A DNA stretch of 41,160 bases from Caballeronia sp. SEWSISQ10-4 2 (GCF_030464885.1 NZ_JALPRJ010000073.1:1-41160); one strand, 5' to 3'; shown: positions 1-7,875, counted from the stretch's first letter. The notes: a model not told the origin generated them from the sequence alone. Numbers and translations are program-made.

Positions 1-69
1 GACACTAACTTGCCGATTGTTGGGAGGCGTTTTCTTTGCTTCTGTTTCTTTTTCGTCGTTGCGGTGTGG

Positions 70-114
70 AAAAGAAATGAAGTGCCGCCACGCACAGTGG
101 CTAATAGTGATAAA
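70..114 (+). repeat. Left copy of inverted terminal repeat
   Basis: These 45 bases recur exactly, as the reverse complement, at 41112-41156. Inside lies a 5-bp hairpin, GCCAC at 87-91 and GTGGC at 97-101, around the loop GCACA. Read on the minus strand the hairpin is followed by a T-rich stretch, so it could act as a terminator for leftward transcription. From memory, Burkholderiaceae genomes carry a frequent intergenic repeat with the same loop and a GCCCC/GGGGC stem. The wider repeat probably extends upstream to about position 25, but the second copy runs off the window there. Confidence 0.85.
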
Positions 115-245
115 GAGAACAGTCAGAATAGACCGGCCACGGACGCAGAAAGCGGCAACCCAGCACCGACCCCGACCGCTAGCCCGGAACCACCCGCCCC
201 CGACCGCCCCTTCGTTTTAGCACAACTTTTTATACAACATATATA

Positions 246-325
246 CGTCCGCCAGCATTCTTTCGACACGGCAATTATCGAAGAAGGCGAACAATAGAAG
301 ACGAACAAAATAGGTCTGGCGGACG
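246..325 (+). ncRNA. Candidate structured RNA with nested inverted repeats
   Basis: A perfect 10-bp inverted repeat, CGTCCGCCAG at 246-255 and CTGGCGGACG at 316-325, encloses a second hairpin: TTCTTTCGA at 258-266 pairs with TCGAAGAA at 278-285 with one bulged base. A third hairpin, CGCTAAG at 353-359 with CTTAGCG at 375-381, follows before the gene at 412. The AT-rich stretch just upstream could be its promoter. It may be a small RNA, a leader of the gene at 412, or the remnant of a mobile element. Strand and ends are guesses. Confidence 0.35.
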
Positions 326-411
326 CCACGAATAAAAGACAGTCGCCATCGCCGCTAAGGCAACGCATTCACGTCTTAGCGTTATTAAATAGCCGAAAAG
401 CGGACAGTACT

Positions 412-702
412 ATGACCAATGAGATCGGGGCCTTGATCGAAGAAATTCAACGATATGCAGGAAAACGCATGCATGACGTGACGCGCGGTGCAGAAACGCC
501 GGCGCTTGCGGCGCTCATGGTCGAGAAATTCGGCGAGGGTCTGGTAAAAGCGGGATACTTGCTGGGCGTCGAACGCGCCGATGCGCTCAGGCATGAGATC
601 GACCGCCTGGTGCGAGAGATAGACTCGGAATACCCGGCACATCTTCAATGCCGTTTTGAAGCGCGGCCTGCAGGACTGGCAATCAACGGCAAAGCACACT
701 GA
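412..702 (+). CDS. Hypothetical protein, 96 residues
   Basis: I do not recognise this protein. It starts with ATG and has Burkholderia-like codon use. The sequence is soluble and rich in charged residues, probably mostly helical: residues 1-20 and 50-75 have amphipathic helix character, with the run EIDRLVREI. There is no signal peptide, membrane segment or Cys motif. The ribosome binding site is weak, so the exact start is uncertain. The gene is followed after about 100 bases by another small unknown gene in the same direction. The inverted repeats upstream (246-381) may belong to its leader. Confidence 0.55.
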   Translation: MTNEIGALIEEIQRYAGKRMHDVTRGAETPALAALMVEKFGEGLVKAGYLLGVERADALRHEIDRLVREIDSEYPAHLQCRFEARPAGLAINGKAH

Positions 703-806
703 GCGCTGCTAGCTTCAAAACGGCAAGCGTGCTCATCAAGTGCGGGTGATGAATTCTACGGAGCGTACCGTCGTCAACCGCTCCGCAATAACCTATGGAA
801 GATGTT

Positions 807-1028
807 ATGGCATTCAAACAAACGAAGGGAAACACGACCGTTGAGGCTATTGTCCAGCCATCCCCGGGCCAGATGTTCAAAGGCGCGGTCCGCGTGACAA
901 CGTTACGCGACAAAAAGACCCTGGAGCAAATCACAGGACGCGGCTGTGGCCGGCCGATGAATAGCCCTGAAGCTGCATTGGAGCTTGCTGAGGCAGCGGC
1001 TCGACGTATGCTCGGTATAAGTCAGTGA
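807..1028 (+). CDS. Hypothetical protein, 73 residues
   Basis: A short unknown protein. An upstream in-frame ATG exists at 795, but the start at 807 gives a more natural N-terminus (MAFKQTKG). The first half reads like a small beta sheet with alternating polar and hydrophobic residues. The C-terminal third (about residues 50-70, SPEAALELAEAAARRML) is a clear amphipathic helix. This layout suggests a small alpha-beta protein of the kind often found alone in Burkholderia genomes. No catalytic or binding motif is visible. It stands alone, followed by the palindrome at 1068-1101. Confidence 0.55.
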   Translation: MAFKQTKGNTTVEAIVQPSPGQMFKGAVRVTTLRDKKTLEQITGRGCGRPMNSPEAALELAEAAARRMLGISQ

Positions 1029-1067
1029 CAGACGCGCTAAATAAATGAAGCTTATTTTTTGTGAGCG

Positions 1068-1101
1068 TTGCTAATTCGCTAGCGCGCTAGCGAATTAGCA
1101 A
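1068..1101. repeat. 34-bp perfect palindrome
   Basis: Bases 1068-1084 (TTGCTAATTCGCTAGCG) are followed immediately by their exact reverse complement at 1085-1101. A run of six T lies just before it (1055-1060), on the wrong side for a rightward terminator. It could form a cruciform or a hairpin, or serve as a protein-binding dyad between the small gene ending at 1028 and the GntR gene starting at 1308. Confidence 0.8.
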
Positions 1102-1165
1102 GCGTCCAAAAGAGTCTGTGGCGCCGGTAGTACCGGTCTCTCGCCTCTGGCCGAATAACAAACTC

Positions 1166-1208
1166 GCCTTGGATGCTGCCAAGGCTTCAGGTGGCAAGGC
1201 CGTTTTTT
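1166..1208 (+). terminator. Attenuator-like hairpins with T tract
   Basis: GCCTTGG at 1166-1172 can pair with CCAAGGC at 1179-1185. The same left arm can pair instead with CAAGGC at 1195-1200, which is followed at once by six T (1203-1208). The second pairing looks like a Rho-independent terminator and the first like an antiterminator. It lies 100 bases before the GntR gene at 1308, so it could be an attenuator of that gene or the end of the upstream transcript. Confidence 0.45.
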
Positions 1209-1307
1209 ACCCCGCTTATCGAATGTCGATTTACCCGGGTCCGACGGTTTGGTGCGTGAGAAACGCCCATTTTCGTGGCGAGCTTTTATTGCTAAGCTTC
1301 CGCCATC

Positions 1308-2081
1308 ATGTCCGACACCCTTATCGATCCGTTCTCGCTACCATTGCCCAGTCGCTCGGCGTCGCGTGCCGAGCACGTCTATTTCAGCTTGCGTGACGAC
1401 ATCTTCGAAATGCGCTTGCTTCCCGGTGACCGCGTGACCGAGGGCAGCATAGCGGAGCGTTTCGACGTCTCGCGCACACCCGCCCGCGAAGCCCTGCAAC
1501 GCCTGCAAAGCGATGGTCTGATGCAAGGTTATGTCCGGGGCGGGTGGGAGGTCGTACCCATCGATTTCAAACGTTTCGACGATCTTTACGAGATGCGAAA
1601 GCTGATTGAAACCTTCGCAATCAGCAAGCTCGTCAGCGAAGCAACGCCGCTGTCCGGTGTCGTCCTGCAGATGCTCGACGAGCTTGAGCGCGTGTGGAAC
1701 GTGCCATTGTCCCGACGTGTCCGCGACGGCCGCGAGGTTGCCGCGCTCGACGAAGCGTTCCATCACGCACTCGTCTGCGCCGCCGGCAACGAAGAACTGA
1801 CCAACTCCATGCAGCGCGTCACCGATCGTATCCGCGTGGTGCGGCGGCTCGACTTCGTGTACGGCAACTGCATCGACGTTACGTACGACGAACACGTCGC
1901 CATCCTCGACGCCATCCGGCGCTGCGAGGCCGAGCGAAGCGCCGCGCTTATAGCGCGTCATATCGAGGGCAGCCAGGCTGAAGTGCGCAGCCTGACGGTC
2001 CATCGCCTGCAAAGCGCACGCACCGCAATGAAGCCGGCCAGTGCGCCGTATGCACCACCCCGGATACGTCGCACCACCTAG
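1308..2081 (+). CDS. GntR family regulator, FCD subfamily
   Basis: This is a 257-residue DNA-binding regulator. The N-terminal winged helix-turn-helix (about residues 20-85) has the GntR signature: LPGDRVTEGSIAERFDVSRTP followed by REALQRL. The C-terminal all-helical FCD ligand-binding domain (about 95-230) keeps the histidines that usually hold a metal or carboxylate ligand, in AFHHAL, YDEHVAIL and ARHIEGS. The start is the only good ATG, with no strong ribosome site. FCD regulators commonly sense organic acids made or consumed by adjacent genes. Here it lies 127 bases upstream of, and in the same direction as, an amidohydrolase and transport cluster that it probably controls. A TGTATACA dyad at 2180-2187 is a plausible operator. 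Confidence 0.9.
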   Translation: MSDTLIDPFSLPLPSRSASRAEHVYFSLRDDIFEMRLLPGDRVTEGSIAERFDVSRTPAREALQRLQSDGLMQGYVRGGWEVVPIDFKRFDDLYEMRKLIETFAISKLVSEATPLSGVVLQMLDELERVWNVPLSRRVRDGREVAALDEAFHHALVCAAGNEELTNSMQRVTDRIRVVRRLDFVYGNCIDVTYDEHVAILDAIRRCEAERSAALIARHIEGSQAEVRSLTVHRLQSARTAMKPASAPYAPPRIRRTT

Positions 2082-2175
2082 CAGCATGCCGGTTGCGCGC
2101 GACCGTTCTCGAATCCCCATCTAGCAAGCGACTAAGGTCAGCGGGCTGCCTGGCATGCTTTTCGCGAGGTCGACA

Positions 2176-2190
2176 AGTATGTATACAAGC
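2176..2190. promoter_or_regulatory. Candidate GntR/FCD operator
   Basis: The 8-bp dyad TGTATACA (2180-2187) sits in an AT-rich patch 22 bases before the start codon of the amidohydrolase gene at 2209. FCD-type GntR proteins often bind GTATAC-cored palindromes. Binding here would block transcription or translation initiation of the downstream cluster. It is a single weak site. Confidence 0.35.
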
Positions 2191-2208
2191 AAATTCCTCT
2201 GACCAAGC

Positions 2209-3819
2209 ATGTCGCCTGACTTCCCCAATTGTGTACGCGGAGTGCGAGGCATGGCCGTCGCACCCCATGCGCTGGCTTCGCAAAGCGCGCTCGCTGTATT
2301 GCGCGAGGGCGGCAACGCCGTCGAGGCGATGATTGCCGCCGCTGCGACGATTGCGGTTGTCTATCCGCACATGAACAGCATCGGCGGCGATGGCTTCTGG
2401 CTGATCTCGTGCCCTGGCAAGAAACCGGTTGGCATCGAGGCGTGCGGTGGGGCTGCGATGGCTGCGACCATCGACGAATATCGCTCGCGCGGGCTCACGT
2501 CCATTCCAACGCGCGGTCCGCTGGCCGCGAATACGGTTGCGGGAACGGTGTCCGGCTGGCAGCTCGCTCACCGCTGGTCGAACGAGACGCTCGGTGGCAA
2601 GCTGCCGGCTGCGCGCCTGCTGGAAGACGCCATCCACTACGCAAAGCGCGGCATGCCGGTCACGCGCAGCCAGGCGCAATGCGTGGCGAGCACGCGCGCC
2701 GAGTTGCAGTCGATCCCCGGATTTGCCGATACCTTTCTGCCGGGCGAACACGCGCCCGTGACAGGCGAGCGCTTCTCCATGCCCCGTCTGGGAGCATCGC
2801 TGCAACAACTTGCCGACGCCGGTTTCGACGATTTTTATCGTGGCGATCTGGCGCGCAGCATAGCGAGCGATCTGCGGTCGGTGGGGTCCCTGCTGACGCT
2901 CGCGGATCTCGAGCGGCATCAAGCCCGCCTGCGCACGCCGCTCGCGCTCGTGCATTCGCTCGGTACGGTCTACAACATGCCGCCGCCTACACAGGGCCTT
3001 GTTTCGCTGCTGATCCTCGGCATCCTCGACCGGGTGTCGGCGAAAGACATGGACCCGCTTGGCCCCGAGTTCGTGCACGCGTGCGTGGAGGCGACCAAGC
3101 TCGCATTTCACGTCCGCGATCGGCATATCACCGATCCCGATCACATGCAGATCGACCCGCTCACGCTGCTCGATCCCGTTGCGCTCGACGAGATGGCCGC
3201 GCGCGTTTCAATGACGCGAGCCGCGCCGTGGGGACGCGGTGCGGGACCTGGGGACACCGTCTGGCTCGGCACGATGGACGCAGACGGCGTGGCGGTGAGT
3301 TTTATCCAGAGCATCTATCACGAGTTCGGCAGCGGTGTGGTGCTGGCGAGGTCGGGGATCAACTGGCAGAACCGCGGTTGTAGTTTTTCGCTCGATGAGC
3401 AAGCGCTGAACTCGCTGATGCCGGGACGCCGCCCGTTCCACACGCTCAACCCGGCGCTCGCGCGTTTTTCCGATGGACGCACGATGGTCTACGGGAATAT
3501 GGGCGGCGACGGGCAGCCGCAATCGCAGAGCGCGGTGTTCTCGCGGATAGCCCATTTTGGCTGGAATCCGCAGGCGGCCATCGACGCGCCGCGCTGGTTG
3601 CTTGGCCGCACGTGGGGACAGACGACGGACACGCTCAAGCTCGAGACGCGCTTCGCGCCCGCCACGGTGGCGGCACTGGCAACGCTTGGTCACGAAGTCG
3701 AAATCATGCAGGCCTACGACGAGGCGATGGGGCATGCCGGCGCAATAGTGCGGTATCCAGATGGATCGTTCGAGGCAGGCTACGACCCGCGCAGCGACGG
3801 TGCGGCGGCCGGCTGGTAG
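2209..3819 (+). CDS. hpxW: Oxamate amidohydrolase-like Ntn hydrolase (gamma-glutamyltransferase family)
   Basis: This 536-residue protein belongs to the gamma-glutamyltranspeptidase Ntn-hydrolase family. It is made as a proenzyme that cleaves itself, exposing a Thr nucleophile. The expected nucleophile is Thr350 in GPGDTVWLGTMDADG, aligned with the TTHYSVVDKDG site of classical GGT. It lacks a signal peptide, so it should be cytoplasmic, unlike most GGTs. Features such as VYPHMN, GGDGFWLI, SIYHEFGSGVV, PFHTLNPA, MGGDGQPQ, APRWLLGRTWGQ and EAMGHAGAIVR match my memory of HpxW, which splits oxamate to oxalate and ammonia in Klebsiella purine breakdown. An oxalate carrier-like gene follows, which fits. 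Another small-amide hydrolase activity is possible. Confidence 0.75.
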   Translation: MSPDFPNCVRGVRGMAVAPHALASQSALAVLREGGNAVEAMIAAAATIAVVYPHMNSIGGDGFWLISCPGKKPVGIEACGGAAMAATIDEYRSRGLTSIPTRGPLAANTVAGTVSGWQLAHRWSNETLGGKLPAARLLEDAIHYAKRGMPVTRSQAQCVASTRAELQSIPGFADTFLPGEHAPVTGERFSMPRLGASLQQLADAGFDDFYRGDLARSIASDLRSVGSLLTLADLERHQARLRTPLALVHSLGTVYNMPPPTQGLVSLLILGILDRVSAKDMDPLGPEFVHACVEATKLAFHVRDRHITDPDHMQIDPLTLLDPVALDEMAARVSMTRAAPWGRGAGPGDTVWLGTMDADGVAVSFIQSIYHEFGSGVVLARSGINWQNRGCSFSLDEQALNSLMPGRRPFHTLNPALARFSDGRTMVYGNMGGDGQPQSQSAVFSRIAHFGWNPQAAIDAPRWLLGRTWGQTTDTLKLETRFAPATVAALATLGHEVEIMQAYDEAMGHAGAIVRYPDGSFEAGYDPRSDGAAAGW

Positions 3820-3849
3820 CGCCCACCTTTTCCAGAAAACGCAAACGAG

Positions 3850-3868
3850 TCCGGCCGGGGTGGCCGGA
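3850..3868 (+). other. Intercistronic GC-rich hairpin
   Basis: TCCGGCC (3850-3856) pairs with GGCCGGA (3862-3868) around a GGGGT loop, between the amidohydrolase stop and the MFS start. There is no proper T tract, only CTTTTCC somewhat downstream. It may be an mRNA-stabilising element or a partial terminator that lowers expression of the downstream transporters. Confidence 0.5.
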
Positions 3869-3931
3869 TGGCGCGGCTTTTCCGCTGTTCCGCGCATCGA
3901 CTGACGAATGTTTCAGATACGGAGAATTACC

Positions 3932-5215
3932 ATGACCACTCGCTCGCAAGCCATCGATACGCCGGGTATCGAGAACCTGTCGACCGCCACGACGCATAAC
4001 CGCTGGCTTCAGCTCGGCCTCGGCCTGGTCTGCATGATGGCGATCTCGAGTCCGCAATATGTCTGGACGCTGATGACCAAGCCGCTTGCGGCGAAACTGG
4101 GCATCGCGTTGCCTGAGTTGCAAGTGACGTTCTCGCTACTGATCATCCTGCAGACGTTCTTTTCGCCGTTCCAGGGCAAGCTGATCGACCGCTTCGGGCC
4201 GCGCCTCCTGATCTCGATCGGAACCGTGCTGTCGGGCATGAGCTGGGTGCTGGCGTCGATGGTGCAGAGCGTGCCCATGCTCTACGTGACCTATGGCGTG
4301 GTCGGCGGACTGGGAACCGGCATTGTTTACGTCGGCGTAGTCGGCTTGATGGTGCGCTGGTTTCCTGACCGGCGTGGCTTCGCTGCGGGTGCGGTCGCAG
4401 CCGGTTACGGCATGGGCGCGATCGTCACGACCTTTCCGATAGCCTCGTCGCTGGCGGTTCGCGGAGTGGATGCAACCATGTTGACCTTCGGCATGGCCTT
4501 TGCGGTGGTCGGGCTGCTCGCGTCGCAAGGCTTGCGCGTGCCGCCTTCGCACGACGCGGTTGCGGCGAGCGCCACGCAAGCCGCGGTGGCCGGCCTGCGG
4601 CCGTCGCAGACGTTGAAGAGCCCGATCTTCTGGCTCATGTTCCTGATGATGACCATGATGTCGACCTCGGGGCTGATGGTGACCTCGCAGATGGCGACGT
4701 TCGCCGCCGATTTCGGCGTGACCAACGTGCTCGTGTTAGGCATGGCTGCGCTCCCGCTCGCGTTGACCATCGACCGGTTTACGAATGGGCTGACGCGGCC
4801 GTTGTTCGGCTGGGTCTCAGACCGGCTTGGCCGCGAGAACACCATGTGCTTTGCCTTCGGACTCGAAGGCATCGCGATGGCGCTATGGCTGATCACGCGC
4901 GATAACGCGGTCCTGTTCGTCTTGCTGTCCGGCGTGGTGTTCTTTGGCTGGGGCGAAATTTTCTCGCTGTTTCCGTCCACGCTCACCGATACTTTCGGCA
5001 CGCGCCACGCCACCGAAAACTACGGCTGGCTTTACATCTCGCAAGGCATCGGCTCGATCTTCGGTGGACCGCTTGCGGCGCTGATGCACCAGCATGCGGC
5101 CAGTTGGGTCCCGGTGTTCGGCACAGCTATAACGTTGGATATAACCACCGCCGTACTCGCGATCGCCGTTCTCAAGCCGATGCGCAGCCGCTTCCTCGCC
5201 GCGCAGCGCGTGTGA
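3932..5215 (+). CDS. OxlT-like MFS carrier (oxalate/formate antiporter family)
   Basis: A 427-residue, 12-helix major facilitator protein of the oxalate:formate antiporter family. Starting at 3932 places GGAGAA (3921-3926) at the right distance. Family signatures are visible: QYVWTLMTKP in helix 1, RFGPRLL in loop 2-3, RWFPDRRGFAAG, FGWVSDRLGRE and YGWLYISQGIGSIFGG in helix 11. Arg289 matches the essential Arg272 of Oxalobacter OxlT, but Gln371 stands where OxlT has the second essential base, Lys355. One lost positive charge suggests a monovalent substrate rather than divalent oxalate. Oxamate would fit the amidohydrolase upstream. Transport direction cannot be read from the sequence. Confidence 0.85.
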   Translation: MTTRSQAIDTPGIENLSTATTHNRWLQLGLGLVCMMAISSPQYVWTLMTKPLAAKLGIALPELQVTFSLLIILQTFFSPFQGKLIDRFGPRLLISIGTVLSGMSWVLASMVQSVPMLYVTYGVVGGLGTGIVYVGVVGLMVRWFPDRRGFAAGAVAAGYGMGAIVTTFPIASSLAVRGVDATMLTFGMAFAVVGLLASQGLRVPPSHDAVAASATQAAVAGLRPSQTLKSPIFWLMFLMMTMMSTSGLMVTSQMATFAADFGVTNVLVLGMAALPLALTIDRFTNGLTRPLFGWVSDRLGRENTMCFAFGLEGIAMALWLITRDNAVLFVLLSGVVFFGWGEIFSLFPSTLTDTFGTRHATENYGWLYISQGIGSIFGGPLAALMHQHAASWVPVFGTAITLDITTAVLAIAVLKPMRSRFLAAQRV

Positions 5216-5240
5216 TCTGGATCAACGCTCAGGAATTCGC

Positions 5241-6017
5241 ATGTCAGTTCAGCTTGCATTGCGCAACATCCGTAAATCGTTTTCGAATAAACACGGCACG
5301 GTGGATGTATTGGGGGGCCTCACGTTCGATATCAACGAACGCGATTTCGTGAGCATCATCGGTCCGTCAGGCTGTGGAAAGACAACAGTCTTTAACGTGA
5401 TTGCCGGCTTGCTGGAAGCCGACAGTGGCGACATTGTGTATCGAGGACAAACGGTCGAGGGCTTGCGAGGCAAGGTCGGCTACATGATGCAGCGTGACCT
5501 GTTACTGCCATGGCGAACGGTTTTGCAGAACGTGCTGATTGGTCCGGAGTTATCTCGCATGCCGATTGCGCAGGCGCGGGAGACGGCGATGGAATACCTC
5601 AACACCTATGGCCTCGCGGGTTTCGAAAACGCCTATCCGCGCATGCTTTCTGGCGGCATGCGCCAACGCGTGGCGTTGATCCGCACGTTGATCAACGATC
5701 CCGACATCATTCTGCTCGACGAGCCGTTCTCCGCGCTCGACTACCAGACGCGGCTCTATCTGGAAGGCGTGTTGATGGAAGCCGTGGAGACTTTCCACAA
5801 GACCGTGGTGCTCGTTACGCACGACATCGACGAAGCCGTGGCGTTGTCCAAGCGCGTGGTCGTGCTCGGCGGCAGGCCGTCGCAGGTAAAGAAGATCTAC
5901 GACATCGACATTGCCGCGCGCTCGCCGATCGGCGCCCGCAGCGATCCGAACTTTTCCGGCTACTTCCATGCCCTGTGCGGTGAACTCGATATCCAGACCG
6001 AGGTGGGTTCAGCATGA
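5241..6017 (+). CDS. ABC transporter ATP-binding protein (SsuB/TauB/NrtD type)
   Basis: A 258-residue ATPase subunit that powers uptake through the permease encoded next. It has Walker A GPSGCGKTT (about residues 42-50), a Q loop near MMQRDLLLPW, the signature LSGGMRQRVALIR, Walker B IILLDEPFSALD and the H loop VLVTHDIDEA. The DLLLPWRTVLQNV segment is typical of nitrate, sulfonate and taurine-class importers. CAGGA precedes the ATG at a good distance. The next gene starts inside its stop (ATGA), so the two are translationally coupled. The gene is 25 bases after the MFS carrier, implying one operon. Confidence 0.93.
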   Translation: MSVQLALRNIRKSFSNKHGTVDVLGGLTFDINERDFVSIIGPSGCGKTTVFNVIAGLLEADSGDIVYRGQTVEGLRGKVGYMMQRDLLLPWRTVLQNVLIGPELSRMPIAQARETAMEYLNTYGLAGFENAYPRMLSGGMRQRVALIRTLINDPDIILLDEPFSALDYQTRLYLEGVLMEAVETFHKTVVLVTHDIDEAVALSKRVVVLGGRPSQVKKIYDIDIAARSPIGARSDPNFSGYFHALCGELDIQTEVGSA

Positions 6018-6856
6018 CGCAATCCGTTTCCATCGCGCAGCCGGCGCAAAAGACGCAGGCTAAAAAGTGGGCGCTCGACAGCGGGTGGGGCCGCTCTCTG
6101 TTGCAACTCGCCGCCGTGATCGCGTTCTTCGCGATCTGGGAGGGCGCCGCGCGGCTTGGCTGGGTCTCGAACTTTCTGGTCGGCTCGCCGGCGAAGATCT
6201 TCGATGCGCTCGTGCGCGACGCCCATTCCGGCCAGCTATTCACCGATACCGGCTACACCCTGTTCGAAGCGATCCTCGGTTTCGTGTTCGGCACGGCGGT
6301 GGGCTCCGTATGTGGTCTCGCGCTCTGGTATTCGCCGTTCGTCGCGCGACTGATCGAGCCGTTTATTGTCGCGATCAACAGCGTGCCGAAGATCGCGTTC
6401 GCGCCTATCGTGATCCTCTGGTTTGGCACCGGGCTGATATCGAAAGTCGCGCTGGCGATCTCGCTGACTGCCATCGTCGCGCTGATCGCGGCATACGAAG
6501 CGGCGAAGGACGCCGATCCCGACCTGCAGGCACTGCTCATCACGCTTGGCGCGAACAAGAACGATGTGTTCACGAAGGTGGTCGTGCCGTCCACGCTGCC
6601 GTATGTGATCTCGACGTTTCGCATCAACGTCGGCTTTGGTCTCGTCGGGGCGGTGGTCGGCGAGTTCATCTCGTCCGAACACGGACTCGGGCACATGATC
6701 TTCACGGCGTCCAGCCTGTACGACCTCAACACGGTATGGGAAGGGCTCTTCGTGTTGATGGCGATCGGCTTCATGCTCTATTTTCTGATCGACCTCATCG
6801 AGCGCCGGTTGCTGCCGTGGCGCCAGGCATCGAATGCCAACACGCTGAAAGTCTGA
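6014..6856 (+). CDS. ABC transporter permease (SsuC/TauC type)
   Basis: A 280-residue inner-membrane permease of the BPD_transp_1 family with about six hydrophobic segments. The conserved cytoplasmic loop that contacts the ATPase is at about residues 155-190: EAAKDADPDLQALLITLGANKND, then a KVVVPSTLPYV stretch. A conserved early segment, SVPKIAFAPIVILWFG, is typical of the sulfonate and taurine permeases. It overlaps the ATPase stop by 4 bases. It should form the channel with the upstream ATPase as a homodimer, fed by the binding protein at 6891. Confidence 0.92.
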   Translation: MTQSVSIAQPAQKTQAKKWALDSGWGRSLLQLAAVIAFFAIWEGAARLGWVSNFLVGSPAKIFDALVRDAHSGQLFTDTGYTLFEAILGFVFGTAVGSVCGLALWYSPFVARLIEPFIVAINSVPKIAFAPIVILWFGTGLISKVALAISLTAIVALIAAYEAAKDADPDLQALLITLGANKNDVFTKVVVPSTLPYVISTFRINVGFGLVGAVVGEFISSEHGLGHMIFTASSLYDLNTVWEGLFVLMAIGFMLYFLIDLIERRLLPWRQASNANTLKV

Positions 6857-6890
6857 ACGACTAGTCAATCACCTGATCGGGGAAATAACG

Positions 6891-7871
6891 ATGGCACCAT
6901 CCGTAAGAAAAATGCTGACCGCACTGACGACGGCGCTTGCGTTTTCCGCGGCGTCGGTCTCAACCACGGCGCTCGCCGCAGACAAGAAGGTCACCATCTC
7001 GCAGGCGTTTCAGTCGATGCTGTATCTGCCGCTCTATGTCGCTATCGATGGGGGTTTCTTCACAAAGGAAGGGCTCGACGTGACCAAGCAGACGGCGGGC
7101 AGTCCGAGCGCGGCGTTATCGGCGGTCCTGTCGGGCAGCGCGGATTTCTCGCTGCATGGTCCGGAGTGGACGGCGGTGGCATCCGAGAAGGGCGCTGACG
7201 TCGACGTGATCGCGAACGTGGTGAACGGTGCGGCCGTGTGGATCGCGGCGGCTCCCGATGTCAAGTTTGCCAGTATCAAGGACGTCAAGGGCGAGGTGGT
7301 GGTGTCGGGGCAGATGCCGACCACCAGCACCTCGCTCTTCTTCAGGGCGCTGAAGGAGAACGGCATGTCGCCGAGCGACGTCAAGCTGGTGCAGGTTCCG
7401 CTCGGTTCCGAGATCGGGCCGCTGGTGGCGGGGCAATCGAAGATCGCGGTCATGTACGAACCGGGTCTCGATCAAGCCGTCGCCAAGGGGATGAAGGTCG
7501 TGTTGAGCTTTCCCAAACTCTATGGCGAATACGCGTTCTCGACGATCACGGCGAAGCGCAGCATCGATCCCGATTCCGCCGCACGTTTCGTGAAGGGACT
7601 GCAAAACGCGCTTCTTTACATGCAGACCAACCCGGCAGAAACGGCCGCAATCGCTCGCAAGGAATTTCCGACGCTCGACGCGCCGGTGGTCGACGCCGCC
7701 GTCAAGCGTATGCTTGCCGATGGCGTCTATCCGAAGAACGTCGACATCACGCCGAAGGCGCTCACGGTCGCAATGGACACGCAGATCGCGCTCGGCAACC
7801 TGAAGCAACAGCCGAAGTACGATACATTTATTGCGCGCAACTATATCCAACCCGCACTTGCTGCCAAATAA
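6891..7871 (+). CDS. ABC transporter substrate-binding protein (SsuA/THI5-like)
   Basis: A 326-residue periplasmic binding protein. Residues 1-29 form a Sec signal peptide with a likely cleavage site after TTALAA. The mature part has the NMT1/THI5-like fold: QSMLYLPLYVAIDGGFFTKEGLDV near the start, then a SPSAALSAVLSGSADFSLHGPE motif that lines the ligand pocket. Members bind small N- or S-containing compounds such as sulfonates, taurine, pyrimidines or nitriles. A GGGGAA ribosome site precedes the ATG. The neighbours point to a small amide or ureide as ligand, but sequence alone does not decide it. Confidence 0.92.
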   Translation: MAPSVRKMLTALTTALAFSAASVSTTALAADKKVTISQAFQSMLYLPLYVAIDGGFFTKEGLDVTKQTAGSPSAALSAVLSGSADFSLHGPEWTAVASEKGADVDVIANVVNGAAVWIAAAPDVKFASIKDVKGEVVVSGQMPTTSTSLFFRALKENGMSPSDVKLVQVPLGSEIGPLVAGQSKIAVMYEPGLDQAVAKGMKVVLSFPKLYGEYAFSTITAKRSIDPDSAARFVKGLQNALLYMQTNPAETAAIARKEFPTLDAPVVDAAVKRMLADGVYPKNVDITPKALTVAMDTQIALGNLKQQPKYDTFIARNYIQPALAAK

Positions 7872-7875
7872 ATTC

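Larger units (their letters stand above)
1..411. other. Region without a convincing gene
   Basis: An open frame from 10 to 297 (95 codons) runs through the terminal repeat and then through a low-complexity Pro/Thr-rich stretch. Its sequence is explained by the repeat and by the inverted repeats described separately, so I do not call it a gene. An AT-rich patch near 226-245 (TATACAACATATATA) could be a promoter -10 region pointing right. Inverted repeats follow at 246-325 and 353-381. Confidence 0.5.

Noticed and set aside
10..297. 95-codon open frame at the left end
   Set aside because: Its first part is the terminal repeat and its end lies in inverted repeats. Frames of this kind arise in every copy of the repeat and show no protein-like pattern.
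1338..2120. Long minus-strand frame opposite the first GntR gene
   Set aside because: It is the shadow of a high-GC gene. The plus-strand GntR/FCD protein has clear motifs across the same bases.
1948..3144. 398-codon minus-strand frame opposite the HpxW-like gene
   Set aside because: It has a His/Arg-rich shadow composition. The plus-strand protein shows family motifs from end to end.
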